Under the pieces are notes generated by a model. It saw only the letters and a program-made list of their open reading frames with translations, had not been told where the DNA came from and made no database searches. A program made the position numbers and the translations under genes. 36,990 nucleotides of DNA, taken from the NCBI GenBank assembly GCA_003156715.1, contig PMHO01000013.1, forward strand, positions 311 through 37,300. The letters are read 5' to 3'. Positions 24,072 through 31,977 of the stretch are shown here, piece by piece. Numbering within the stretch: position 1 is the stretch's first letter; each line of letters begins with the position of its first letter. This stretch comes from Candidatus Tityobacter terrigena (GTDB taxonomy: Bacteria; Vulcanimicrobiota; Vulcanimicrobiia; Vulcanimicrobiales; Vulcanimicrobiaceae).

Positions 24072-26801
24072 TTAAGAGTGTCCCGTATGCAGGCGCAGCT
24101 GGGCTCGGACGGTGCGCGGCAGTGCGGGGATGAGTGCCGAGGGATTGGAAGTCAGCCCGGTCGCATCTTCGGTCACGACCGGAACGCCGAGGTTGGGCGC
24201 GGGAAGGTTGGCAAAGTTGTTCGTGTTGAGCAGATTCTCGACCGAGATCTGCATCTCGAGATTCGAATTGAGCGGATGCCGTGCCGTCAAATCGACCAGC
24301 GCGAACGGCGGCTGGTAGTAGCTGTTGTTCTTCCCCTCATAGTCGACGCCGAGCTTCAAATAGGTTGCGTCGTGCCAGCGATAGGTCACGGCGCCGTAAC
24401 CTTTGAGGTACGGAATGCAGACCGGAATCCCGGGCGTCGAAAGGCCGGTCCCGCAAATCTGCTGGTTGTTCGCCGGAAGTGCTCCGGCACCGGGAGTCGT
24501 GCTGGCATAGAACGCCTGCGGCAAGCCGTCGACGATCGAGCGGTCGGCGGTCAGCCCGATATTGTATCCAAGGCCAAAGAGCGGCGCGTAAGAATAGCGT
24601 AGCGTGGCCAGTTGCGCGCGCAGTCGCGCGACGTTGACCGGTTCGATGATCGCTTCGGTCGCAACCCCCGTCCCGGGCAGCGTCAACGTCTCGAAGACGT
24701 TGTGAATGAGGGTCGCTTGCAGATCGAGGCTCAACACGCCGCCGCCGCGGAAGCGCTTGTCGAGGCCCGCGCTGAACTCCGAACTCGTCTCCGGCAGCAA
24801 GAACGGGTTCTTCTCCGTGAAGAGTCCGGTCGGCGCGGTGGCCGAAGGCGGGGTCGAGAACGGCAAACCGCTGACCTGCCCGGCGAACGGATACGTCTCG
24901 GACGTGCCCCACGCGAAGCGGTACGAGAGCCCCGGACGCGGTTGGAACACGAGCGCCAAATGTGGATCGAAGTGCGAAAGCGTGCGGTTGAGCGGCTCGA
25001 GGTTCGAGGTTTGCCCGATGGCCTGCGTTCCGACGAGTTTCCACGTCGTGTCGTACAGGCCGGCATCGAGGCCGAGGTTGGGAACGACATGCAGATCGCC
25101 TGTCAGTGAGAAGGTCGCGTAGCGCTCGGTCGTGTCGGGCACCGCGATATCCGACGGAACGTTGTAGTACGCGAACGTTTGAATGCCGTGGAAGTCGTAG
25201 GTGAAATCGAGCAGACTCTGGCCGAGCGGACGCAGCAGCGAGACGGTGGTCCCGTAGAGACGGTCCTGCTCGTACTCGCTAAACGGGGCCTGCCAACACT
25301 CTTCACGGCCGTCGACGACCGTCGTCGTGTTTTTCGGACTCGCAATCTGACCGAGATAGTTGTCCGTGTTGCAGTACATCTCGAATGCGTTCTGGTTGGG
25401 ATTCGGTGGGATCGGCGTCCCAGGCGGATACGACGGGACGGTCCCGGGCGGCGAGAAGAACAGCGGAAATTGATTCTCTTGGCTGCCGTCGACGATCGCT
25501 TCGATATTGCCGGCATAAGGGCGCACGAGCAGGGTCGTGTCGGCCAGTGAGGTTCGGAATTGGCCGGTGAAGATCGGCTGATTGCTAAAGACGTTGGACC
25601 CCGGATACCAGGTGTAGGCCGAAATCGTTTTGCCGACCACATCTGAAAAACTCGGATTGCTGCAGGAGAGCGGCGCGGACGGCAGGCACTCGACGATCTT
25701 CGTTCCCCCGAGGTACTGCCCGTACGACGTGCCCTGCGGAAGAAAGCCGCCCTGCGAACCGACGAAGCCGGCCTCGATCGACGTCGACGGCGAAAACTCA
25801 TAGCGCAACTTGAAGATCTCGCCTTTGGTAAAGAGCGAGCCACTCGAATCGCCGCAGAAGTCGACGATCCCAACCGACTGCGGCGTGTTGTCGTTGGCCG
25901 GATTGTTCGGAATGACGACGCACTTCGAGTTCTGGTAATACGGACCGTTGCTGCTTCCGTAGCCTGCGCCGGCGACGTAGGCGAGTTTGCCCAGTGAACC
26001 CGTCGTGAGCGCGTTCGAGTATTGCGAAAGGTAATTGTCGGTCCCGATGACGACCGATGTCATGGGTTGGGTCGTGTAGCCCGGAGTCAGCAGGTTGACC
26101 GTTCCACCGACTGCCGTGTTGGCGAAGGGCGTCGTATTGCCCGGCCCGGACTGAACTTCGGCACCACCGATCAAGAACGACGAAAAATACTCGCTCAGCC
26201 AGACGCCGTACTGCCCAAGAGCAATCGGATGCCCGTCGATCAGGACTTGCGTTTCGTATGGCTGCGATCCGGCGAGAACGATGCTCGTGTCAGGCTGGCT
26301 GCCCATGTGCTGGACGTTGAGGTCCGGCACTTGCTGCAAGACGTCGTTGATTTGCGGATTCGCCAAATCCGTTACCGCTTGGGCAGACACGTAGGCCTGG
26401 GCGGCAGCTCCGGTATTGATGGAACTGCCGCGCGCGACGGTCACGCTTCCGATCGTGCGCAGCGAGCTGAGGTCGGCGCGCGTCAGAGAGACGGTCAGCG
26501 GGAGCGTTTGACCGGCGAGGATCGCGATGTCGTTGAGCACCGCCGGAACGAAGCCGCCTTTGGTGGCTTCGATCCGATAGATTCCCTGCGGGAGACTCAA
26601 CGTGAACATGCCCGCGGAATCGCTGAAGACCGTGGCGCTAATTGGTCCCGCAGCGCTGACCTTCACGCCGGGCACCGGGACGCCGTCCGGCGAGCGAACG
26701 ATCCCCTGCACCACGGCGGCGTTCGCGGTGGGCGCGTCGGCGCGCGCCGGCGCCGCGAAAAAGCCCAAAATCAAGCCGAGCATCAGCATGCCTCGGAGCA
26801 T
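24072..26801 (-). CDS. TonB-dependent outer-membrane receptor with carboxypeptidase-regulatory-like domain
   Basis: A 909-residue protein. The signal peptide is residues 1-22 (ending APARADA). Residues about 28-110 form a carboxypeptidase-regulatory-like beta-sandwich (VQGIVRSPDGVPVPGVKVSA). The plug domain follows (VTDLANPQINDVLQQVPDLNVQ, then PYETQVLIDGHPIALGQYG and TAVGGTVNLLTPG), and the remainder is a 22-strand-type barrel. It should import a substrate across the outer membrane with TonB energy. The ligand is unknown; the adjacent dioxygenase gives no firm clue. The last strand (TVRAQLRLHTGHS) lacks the usual terminal aromatic residue. ATG 26801 follows AAAGGAGAG by about 8 nt. The 106-bp upstream gap contains strong stem-loops. 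Confidence 0.92.
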   Translation of the reverse strand: MLRGMLMLGLILGFFAAPARADAPTANAAVVQGIVRSPDGVPVPGVKVSAAGPISATVFSDSAGMFTLSLPQGIYRIEATKGGFVPAVLNDIAILAGQTLPLTVSLTRADLSSLRTIGSVTVARGSSINTGAAAQAYVSAQAVTDLANPQINDVLQQVPDLNVQHMGSQPDTSIVLAGSQPYETQVLIDGHPIALGQYGVWLSEYFSSFLIGGAEVQSGPGNTTPFANTAVGGTVNLLTPGYTTQPMTSVVIGTDNYLSQYSNALTTGSLGKLAYVAGAGYGSSNGPYYQNSKCVVIPNNPANDNTPQSVGIVDFCGDSSGSLFTKGEIFKLRYEFSPSTSIEAGFVGSQGGFLPQGTSYGQYLGGTKIVECLPSAPLSCSNPSFSDVVGKTISAYTWYPGSNVFSNQPIFTGQFRTSLADTTLLVRPYAGNIEAIVDGSQENQFPLFFSPPGTVPSYPPGTPIPPNPNQNAFEMYCNTDNYLGQIASPKNTTTVVDGREECWQAPFSEYEQDRLYGTTVSLLRPLGQSLLDFTYDFHGIQTFAYYNVPSDIAVPDTTERYATFSLTGDLHVVPNLGLDAGLYDTTWKLVGTQAIGQTSNLEPLNRTLSHFDPHLALVFQPRPGLSYRFAWGTSETYPFAGQVSGLPFSTPPSATAPTGLFTEKNPFLLPETSSEFSAGLDKRFRGGGVLSLDLQATLIHNVFETLTLPGTGVATEAIIEPVNVARLRAQLATLRYSYAPLFGLGYNIGLTADRSIVDGLPQAFYASTTPGAGALPANNQQICGTGLSTPGIPVCIPYLKGYGAVTYRWHDATYLKLGVDYEGKNNSYYQPPFALVDLTARHPLNSNLEMQISVENLLNTNNFANLPAPNLGVPVVTEDATGLTSNPSALIPALPRTVRAQLRLHTGHS

Positions 26802-26848
26802 GTTGGTTCTCTCCTTTTGCGCGATTGGCGGGCGAACGGTTTTCTAGG

Positions 26849-26893
26849 GGCCACTCATCCGCGGGCGGCCTTCCCTTTCCTGCGGATGATTGG
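26849..26893. other. Strong stem-loop upstream of the TonB-dependent receptor
   Basis: Arms 26851-26862 (CCACTCATCCGC) and 26882-26893 (GCGGATGATTGG) pair at 11 of 12 positions around a 19-nt loop, and flanking GGCC/GGCC bases can add to the stem. It lies in the transcribed leader of the receptor gene or at the end of the dioxygenase transcript. There is no T-run. It could be a terminator, an attenuator or an RNA-stability element. Confidence 0.5.
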
Positions 26894-26901
26894 CCTAAGC
26901 T

Positions 26902-26946
26902 CCGGCGTTACGCGCGTCCGGCGAACGGTCGCGCCGGAAACGCCGG
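26902..26946. other. Composite stem-loop spanning the dioxygenase stop codon
   Basis: An outer 8-bp stem (CCGGCGTT / AACGCCGG) and an inner 7-bp stem (TCCGGCG / CGCCGGA, loop 8 nt) are separated by a one-sided 7-nt bulge. The structure spans the dioxygenase stop at 26908-26910. With the neighbouring stem-loop at 26849 it makes two tandem structures at this junction. Confidence 0.4.
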
Positions 26947-27759
26947 CGGCCGCTGCAGCCAATTAGTCGGGGCGTAAACGGACTTTCCATCAACGTAATG
27001 CAGGCTGTACGCGTGCCGGGAAAGCGGCGAGCGGTTGGGTGCGCTATAGTGCGGGAGCAGACCGTGCAGCACGACGAGCGTGCCCGCTTCGACCTCGAGC
27101 GGCACGGCGGCCGCCGCAGCGGGCCACGGCGTCGCGTCGAGGGTCGTCAAGCGGCTCCCGCTACCGTCGACCTCGAAACGTTGACGCAGAGGCGTTCGGT
27201 GACCGCCGGGCTGCACCCAGAGGCAGCCGTTACGGCGGTCGGCGGGCTCGAGCGCAAACCACAGACCCGTTACGCTGATGGGATCGGTGACAAAGTACGT
27301 CGCGTCTTGGTGCCAGCGCACTTCCGACCCGATGTGCGGCTGCTTGAAGATGTACATCGACTGATACACCCGGGGCTCCCAGGCACCCAGTTCGAACGCG
27401 AGTTGCTGCAGACGCGGATCGTGCGAGAACCTGCTGAAAATCGGATCGAGGTCGTGCATCGCATGACCGATCTTATTGATTGAAAGCGCTTTGGGCTGAC
27501 GCAGCTCTCCGCCGGCGTCGAACGACCCTTCCTCAAAAAAGCAGCGGATCTTGTCGCCCGACGTCAGAAAGTAGCGGTCCGCTTTGGTCGATTCGTCGCG
27601 CGTCGTGAAGATCGTGCGCGACTCCGACGGGTCGAATGCGGCAACGATCTCGGTTGCCCGCGCGCGCAACGCGGCGATCGACTGCGACGAGGCGAAGCCG
27701 GGAAGAACCAGGAAGCCGTCGGCTTCGAAACGTTCTCGCCGCGACGCGATCGCCCGCAT
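26908..27759 (-). CDS. Phytanoyl-CoA dioxygenase (PhyH) family protein, PHYHD1-like
   Basis: A 283-residue Fe(II)/2-oxoglutarate-dependent oxygenase. Iron ligands are H150 and D152 in RWHQDATYF and H237 in LLPHYSAPNRS; the 2-oxoglutarate-binding arginine is probably R248. The block HQDATYF-VTDP followed by LWFALEPADRRNGCLWVQPGGH closely resembles the human PHYHD1 type rather than classical phytanoyl-CoA hydroxylase. The substrate is therefore uncertain. Start ATG 27759 has only a poor ribosome site. It is divergent from the DUF5069 gene and points to the TonB-dependent receptor, separated from it by 106 bp with strong stem-loops. Co-transcription is possible but not established. Confidence 0.88.
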   Translation of the reverse strand: MRAIASRRERFEADGFLVLPGFASSQSIAALRARATEIVAAFDPSESRTIFTTRDESTKADRYFLTSGDKIRCFFEEGSFDAGGELRQPKALSINKIGHAMHDLDPIFSRFSHDPRLQQLAFELGAWEPRVYQSMYIFKQPHIGSEVRWHQDATYFVTDPISVTGLWFALEPADRRNGCLWVQPGGHRTPLRQRFEVDGSGSRLTTLDATPWPAAAAAVPLEVEAGTLVVLHGLLPHYSAPNRSPLSRHAYSLHYVDGKSVYAPTNWLQRPPAFPARPFAGRA

Positions 27760-27816
27760 GGAGGCGCCGCTTCTTCGGCATCGTTCCGGAACACTTTTCT
27801 CTAGAGAGGGAGTTCT
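27760..27816. promoter_or_regulatory. Short divergent control region
   Basis: The 57-bp spacer between the PhyH-type and DUF5069 genes contains two perfect palindromes, TTCCGGAA (27784-27791) and TCTCTAGAGA (27798-27807). The second partly forms the ribosome site GAGAGGGAG of the DUF5069 gene. The palindromes are short and could be chance. Confidence 0.25.
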
Positions 27817-28260
27817 ATGAGCCCGCTTGACCTCAGCCGGAACCCGCCGCGCGGCCCGCGCGAGAAAATGCTCGGCGTGTATTTCTTGCCCCGCACGATC
27901 GACAAGATCCGCGCGCAGTTCCCGGGCGGCAGCCTGGGCGGCTACGTGGTCGATTTCCCGCGTGGCTTCACCGTTTTCGTGCTGAACAAGATCGGAATCG
28001 AGCTGGCCGAGCTCAAGGGCGCGGTGGCTGAGGCCAACGACGAAAGCGAGGTAGCCGAGTGGATTCGCGCACGCGCGGATCTAAGCAGCGTGGAAGAGCT
28101 CAACCGCCGGATCGAATCGTTTACGATCGAGCGGCTGTCACCCGAAGAACGCGCGATGGTCGTCACGTTTCATCCGGTCTGCAAGCAACGGCCGGAATTG
28201 ACGCGCTTCTTCGATATCTTCGAGGCCGACGACGCGTTGACCGCGGCCGGAAGCGCCTAG
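27817..28260 (+). CDS. DUF5069-family protein
   Basis: A 147-residue soluble protein without signal peptide. The opening (DLSRNPPRGPREKMLGVYFLPRTIDKIRAQFPGGSLGGY) and the following FTVFVLNKIGIELAELKGAVAEANDESEVAEWIRAR follow the DUF5069 pattern as I remember it: LPR-x3-DK-x-RA, then a G-x-D/E-x-hydrophobic block and a DxEVxxW segment. Function is unknown; no enzymatic motif is evident. ATG 27817 is preceded by GAGAGGGAG 5 nt away. It ends with an inverted repeat shared with the convergent orphan gene. Confidence 0.72.
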   Translation: MSPLDLSRNPPRGPREKMLGVYFLPRTIDKIRAQFPGGSLGGYVVDFPRGFTVFVLNKIGIELAELKGAVAEANDESEVAEWIRARADLSSVEELNRRIESFTIERLSPEERAMVVTFHPVCKQRPELTRFFDIFEADDALTAAGSA

Positions 28261-28272
28261 CCCTTAAGGCGC
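28253..28272. terminator. Inverted repeat between convergent stops
   Basis: GCGCCT-8-AGGCGC at the junction of the DUF5069 stop and the stop of the orphan gene at 28264. A CCGG/CCGG pair outside a two-base bulge lengthens the stem. Possible bidirectional terminator without T-run. Confidence 0.35.
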
Positions 28273-28797
28273 CGGGTGACGAACCTGGGTGCGTGCCGCC
28301 GAGCTCGTCCCGGACGAGGCTCCGCGTGCGGCCGGGGGCACGTGCAGCACGAGGCTGCTCGGTCCCTCAAAACCGTGCGGCAAGGTCAGCCCTTGACGGC
28401 TGGGAGGCGAATCGCTCTGACTCGGAAGTCCGACCGGGGTACCGGGCGATGTGAGGGAGCTTCCCCACGGCAGCGCCATCCCGAGCGGGAAGAAGCCCAA
28501 GAGGGATTGGCTTGCGAAACCGGATTCGAATCCGCCGGCTCCGTCGCCGCAGGACGGCGTCGTGAAGGTCCGCATCAAGCCGCTCGCGTCGCTCCAAAGC
28601 TGGGAGCCCAGCGGCGGAGCCCCGTAGGTGCACACCTTGATCGGGCTCGGGCCGAGAGCTGCGCCTGTGTCGAGCAGCGCATCCGAGGCATCGCCCGCAC
28701 CGGCAAGCCGCTGCCCAAATTGCGCCGGGGGCGGCTTCGCCGCGTCAGGATCGATGTCCCAAAGGTCGATCATGGCAAGCACGACGAGATGAAGCAT
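28264..28797 (-). CDS. Orphan protein of unknown function
   Basis: The family is not recognised. A 177-residue ORF with GC-biased third codon positions like its neighbours, which supports real coding; the overlapping plus-strand ORF (28276-28827) is Arg-rich and looks like its shadow. The product is rich in Pro, Gly, Ser and Leu, has short hydrophobic patches (LLGFFPLGMALPWGS), two cysteines (VCTYG, PSCGDG) and a Ser/Ala-rich C-terminus. The first 13 residues are hydrophobic but too short for a clear signal peptide. There is no visible ribosome site before ATG 28797, so the start is uncertain. The gene fills most of the 580-bp gap between DUF5069 and gdhA. Confidence 0.5.
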   Translation of the reverse strand: MLHLVVLAMIDLWDIDPDAAKPPPAQFGQRLAGAGDASDALLDTGAALGPSPIKVCTYGAPPLGSQLWSDASGLMRTFTTPSCGDGAGGFESGFASQSLLGFFPLGMALPWGSSLTSPGTPVGLPSQSDSPPSRQGLTLPHGFEGPSSLVLHVPPAARGASSGTSSAARTQVRHPAP

Positions 28798-28840
28798 AGT
28801 ACGAGGGCGTTGAGCTTGCGCCGGTAAGTCTCCTGCCCGC

Positions 28841-30100
28841 TTAGGCGTACACTCCGCGGGTGTTCATGGACTGCACGACCCGGTCGATCGCCAGCATGTA
28901 GGCCGCCGTGCGGAGCGGCACGTTGCGCATGGTGGCGATGTCTCCGACCCGCGCGAAGTTTTCGTGCATCACGTCGGCCAAGCGCTCGTTGACCTCCGAC
29001 TCCCGCCAGAAGTATCCGGCCCGGTCCTGGACCCACTCAAAGTACGAGACGGTCACACCTCCGGCGTTCGCCAGAATGTCGGGGATAACCACGATGCCGC
29101 GTTGGTTGAGGATGTGGTCGGCCTCAGGCGTGGTCGGGCCGTTAGCGCCCTCGGCGATCAGTTTGGCTTGGACCCGCGGCGCGTTCCGAACGGTCAACTG
29201 CTTCTCGAGCGCGGCCGGAACCAGCACGTCGCAGGGGAGTTCCAGCAGCGCGTCGTTGGTGATGCGGTCGCCGCCGCGGTAACCATCGAGCGAGTGATGC
29301 TCCTGCGCGTAGGCGATGGCAGCGCCGATGTCGATGCCCTTTGAGTTGTAATAACCGCCCGTTACGTCGGAGATCCCGACGATCGAGCAGCCCCGCTCGG
29401 CAAACATGCTCCCGACGATCGAGCCGACGTTGCCGAAGCCTTGCACGACGACGCGCGTTCCTCTGGGCGACATGCCCATGCGCTCCATCTGAGCTAGGGT
29501 CACGAGCGAAACACCGCGCCCGGTCGCTTCGACACGCCCGCGCGATCCGCCGATCGCCAGCGGCTTACCGGTTACGACGCTCGGCACGTGTTGCCGCATG
29601 TGCATCGAGTAGGTGTCCATGAACCAGGCCATGATCTGCGGCGTGGTCCCCACGTCGGGAGCCGGGACGTCCTTGTCGGGACCGACCACCTCCACGAGCT
29701 CGGCCGCATAGCGGCGCGTGATGCGCTCGAGCTCGCCCATCGAAAGGGTCGTGGGATCGCAGGTGACGCCGCCCTTGCCCCCACCGAAGGGAAGGTCGAC
29801 CACCGCACACTTCCAGGTCATCCAGAAAGCAAGCGCGGTGACCTCGTCGAGCGTCACGCCGGGATGGTAGCGGATACCGCCTTTGGCTGGTCCGCGCGCG
29901 AAGTTGTATTGGACGCGGTAACCGGTGAAGACCTCGAGCTCGCCCGAGTCGCGCTGGAAAGGGATCGAAAAGATGATCTGGCGCGAGGGCCGCGTCAGCA
30001 GCCGGCGCATGCCCGGCTCCAAGTCGAGCAGTGCGGCGGCTTCGTTGAAGTAGGCGATCGCGTCCCCAAATACCGAGACTTCGCGTACGGCCGTGATCAT
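28841..30100 (-). CDS. gdhA: Glutamate dehydrogenase (Glu/Leu/Phe/Val family)
   Basis: A cytoplasmic hexameric enzyme for reversible oxidative deamination of glutamate to 2-oxoglutarate. The active-site lysines are K73 (GPAKGGIRYHP), K97 (TWKCAVVDLPFGGGKGG) and K109 in the last motif, with the same spacing as K89/K113/K125 of the Clostridium symbiosum enzyme. The NAD(P) fingerprint VVQGFGNVGS and the AEGANGPTTPEAD block are present. At 419 residues it has the size of the short hexameric class (RocG/GudB). The C-terminal part (YFEWVQDRAGYFW) also fits glutamate rather than leucine dehydrogenase. GAAGGAAA lies about 10 nt before ATG 30100. Coenzyme preference cannot be settled by eye. Confidence 0.94.
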   Translation of the reverse strand: MITAVREVSVFGDAIAYFNEAAALLDLEPGMRRLLTRPSRQIIFSIPFQRDSGELEVFTGYRVQYNFARGPAKGGIRYHPGVTLDEVTALAFWMTWKCAVVDLPFGGGKGGVTCDPTTLSMGELERITRRYAAELVEVVGPDKDVPAPDVGTTPQIMAWFMDTYSMHMRQHVPSVVTGKPLAIGGSRGRVEATGRGVSLVTLAQMERMGMSPRGTRVVVQGFGNVGSIVGSMFAERGCSIVGISDVTGGYYNSKGIDIGAAIAYAQEHHSLDGYRGGDRITNDALLELPCDVLVPAALEKQLTVRNAPRVQAKLIAEGANGPTTPEADHILNQRGIVVIPDILANAGGVTVSYFEWVQDRAGYFWRESEVNERLADVMHENFARVGDIATMRNVPLRTAAYMLAIDRVVQSMNTRGVYA

Positions 30101-30321
30101 GTGTGGTGGGTTTCCTTCAGATTGCTACGCTCCAATTTCGTTTTATGGGAACAGAGCTCGTTCCCCTACACTTGTACAATCGGCTGGCCGGGTCATTATC
30201 CCAATGGCCAGGAGTCGTACGAGACCCGCCTCTGGCCGGCCATCAAGCAAGCGAGCCCGCGAGCGCCCGCCTGCCGATCCGGCAATTTGAAGCAAAACGA
30301 GCGGCGATCTTGGGGCCAAGA
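30101..30321. other. Leader and intergenic region between gdhA and ychF
   Basis: This 221-bp gap is downstream of ychF and upstream of gdhA, both on the minus strand. It contains a hairpin (GGGAAC / GTTCCC, 30147-30165), an 8-bp palindrome TTGTACAA at 30172-30179 and several GGCC-rich inverted repeats at 30181-30243. I could not recognise a known riboswitch or assign a promoter. Confidence 0.35.
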
Positions 30322-31416
30322 CTAGACGTTGAAGCGGAAGTTGACGACGTCGCCCTCGCGCATTACGTACTCCTTGCCCTCGCTGCGGAAGAGTCCCGCC
30401 GAGCGAATGGCCTCCATCGAGCGTAGACGGGCGTAGTCGTCGTACGAAACGATCTCGGCGCGAATGAAACCGCGCTCGATGTCCGAGTGAATCTTCCCGG
30501 CGGCTTGCGGCGCTTTGCTGCCCTTTTCGATCGTCCACGCGCGGACTTCTTTTTCGCCGGCGGTCAGGAACGTCATCAACCCAAGCACGTCATAGGCCTG
30601 CAGGATCAGCTGATCGAGACCGCTCCGATCGATCCCGAGCTCTTTGCGAAAGACCGTGGCTTCGTCGTCGCTGAGCCCGGCGAGTTCAGCCTCGAGCTTC
30701 GCGCAAAAGGCGATTGCGCGCGAACCCTCTCGCTCGGCGAGATCGAATACGCTCTGCGCCGAGGCTCCCAGCCGCGCAATTTGAGCTTCGCCCACATTGG
30801 CGACGTAAAGCAGCGGTTTGACCGTGAGCAGGAAGGTTTCCCGAGCGAGCGCCGCTTCGAGCGAATCCTTAGCGAAGGCGCGAGCCGGCGTTCCGTTCTC
30901 GAGCGCGCGCATGAGCCCCCTGGCTGCCTCGAGTCGCTCAGCCGCTTTGGGGTTGGCGCGACTTTCGCGCTCGAGCTTGTCGACGCGTTTCGCAAGCGAG
31001 GCGAGATCGGCAAGGGCCATCTCGATGTCGAGGATCTCGATGTCGCGCAGCGGGTCGGGCGGTGCCTCGGCGTCGGCCACGCCCTGCGCCTCGAAACAGC
31101 GCACGACCATCGCGATCGCGTCGGTTTCCCGGATGTGCGAGAGGAACGCGTTCCCGAGGCCCGCACCGGAGCTCGCGCCGCGGGCAAGCCCGGCGATATC
31201 GACAAAGCGCATGGAGGCGTGGACGATCCGATTGGAGTGCACGATCTCCGCCAGCACCTCGAGTCTGCCGTCGGGGACCCTCACCTCTCCGACGTTGGGC
31301 TCGATGGTGGCGAAGGGATAGTCAGAGGCAACTGCTTGCGTCGAGCGGGTTAGCGCGTTGAAAACAGTCGACTTGCCGGCGTTGGGAAGGCCGACGATTC
31401 CGCAAGAGAGTGCCAT
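30322..31416 (-). CDS. ychF: Ribosome-associated ATPase YchF (Obg family)
   Basis: A 364-residue P-loop NTPase. The P-loop GLPNAGKS is at residues 9-16, followed by the switch segments and DIAGLARGASSGAGLGN. The G4 position reads NVGE in place of the usual GTPase NKxD, which in YchF/OLA1 shifts preference to ATP. A coiled-coil insertion and the C-terminal TGS domain (ending with REGDVVNFRFNV) complete the family architecture. The start ATG 31416 gives MALSCGIVGLPNAGKS directly; a longer reading to 31572 adds non-conserved sequence overlapping the divergent gene and is rejected. The role is in ribosome-linked stress response, mechanism unclear. Confidence 0.95.
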   Translation of the reverse strand: MALSCGIVGLPNAGKSTVFNALTRSTQAVASDYPFATIEPNVGEVRVPDGRLEVLAEIVHSNRIVHASMRFVDIAGLARGASSGAGLGNAFLSHIRETDAIAMVVRCFEAQGVADAEAPPDPLRDIEILDIEMALADLASLAKRVDKLERESRANPKAAERLEAARGLMRALENGTPARAFAKDSLEAALARETFLLTVKPLLYVANVGEAQIARLGASAQSVFDLAEREGSRAIAFCAKLEAELAGLSDDEATVFRKELGIDRSGLDQLILQAYDVLGLMTFLTAGEKEVRAWTIEKGSKAPQAAGKIHSDIERGFIRAEIVSYDDYARLRSMEAIRSAGLFRSEGKEYVMREGDVVNFRFNV

Positions 31417-31498
31417 AGTCGCGGCCGAAGCCGACGCGCCGGTTTCTCTCCCGGCAAGGAATCGTCCTGGAAGCGTAGGACTTTGAGGTATGCGCCAA

Positions 31499-31963
31499 AT
31501 GAAGGTCGACAAGCTGGGCATCGACCTACTGACCCACGACCCGGTCGTCATCCTTAAGGACCTCGAAGGCAAGCGCTACCTTCCGATCTTGATCGGGCCG
31601 TTCGAGGCGACGGCCATAGCGCTGGCTTTGGAGGGCACGCAGGTTCCGCGGCCGCTTTCACACGACCTGATGCGCACCATGCTGGAGTCGCTGCACGCGA
31701 CCCTCGAGCAAATCGTCATTCACGACATCAAGGACTCGACTTTTTTCGCGAAGCTGATCGTTCGCCAAAACGGCGATACGCAGGAAATCGACGCACGGCC
31801 CTCGGACGGCATCGCCCTCGCGCTTCGGATGCAAGCGCCGATTTACGTTTCCGACAAGATCGTGCTCGAGGAGACCGTAGCCGACAAGAAAGCCGAAGCT
31901 GAAGAAGTGCAACGCTTCAAGAAGTTCATCGAGGAACTGCGGCCCAGCGATTTCAAAGACTAA
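31499..31963 (+). CDS. Bifunctional nuclease (DUF151/BFN) family protein
   Basis: A 154-residue soluble protein of the DUF151 family, called bifunctional nuclease after characterised plant members with DNase and RNase activity. Hallmarks are VVILKDLEGKRYLPILIGPFEATAIALAL, LMRTMLESLHATLEQIVIHDIKDSTFFAKL and the ARPSDGIALALRMQAPIYVSD segment. A C-terminal helical tail with a Glu/Lys-rich stretch follows. ATG 31499 is preferred because GAGGT lies 9 nt before it; ATG 31490 directly abuts that site. mtnP starts 14 nt downstream, so they form an operon. The bacterial role is not well defined. Confidence 0.9.
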   Translation: MKVDKLGIDLLTHDPVVILKDLEGKRYLPILIGPFEATAIALALEGTQVPRPLSHDLMRTMLESLHATLEQIVIHDIKDSTFFAKLIVRQNGDTQEIDARPSDGIALALRMQAPIYVSDKIVLEETVADKKAEAEEVQRFKKFIEELRPSDFKD

Positions 31964-31977
31964 ACGAGGAGAACAGG

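Noticed and set aside
26802..26907. Cobalamin or other known riboswitch before the TonB-dependent receptor
   Set aside because: I looked for the B12 box and other class landmarks and did not find a convincing match; only generic stem-loops are visible.
28276..28827. Plus-strand ORF overlapping the orphan gene
   Set aside because: Its product is Arg/Gly/His-rich with no domain-like pattern, and third-position bias favours the minus-strand frame.
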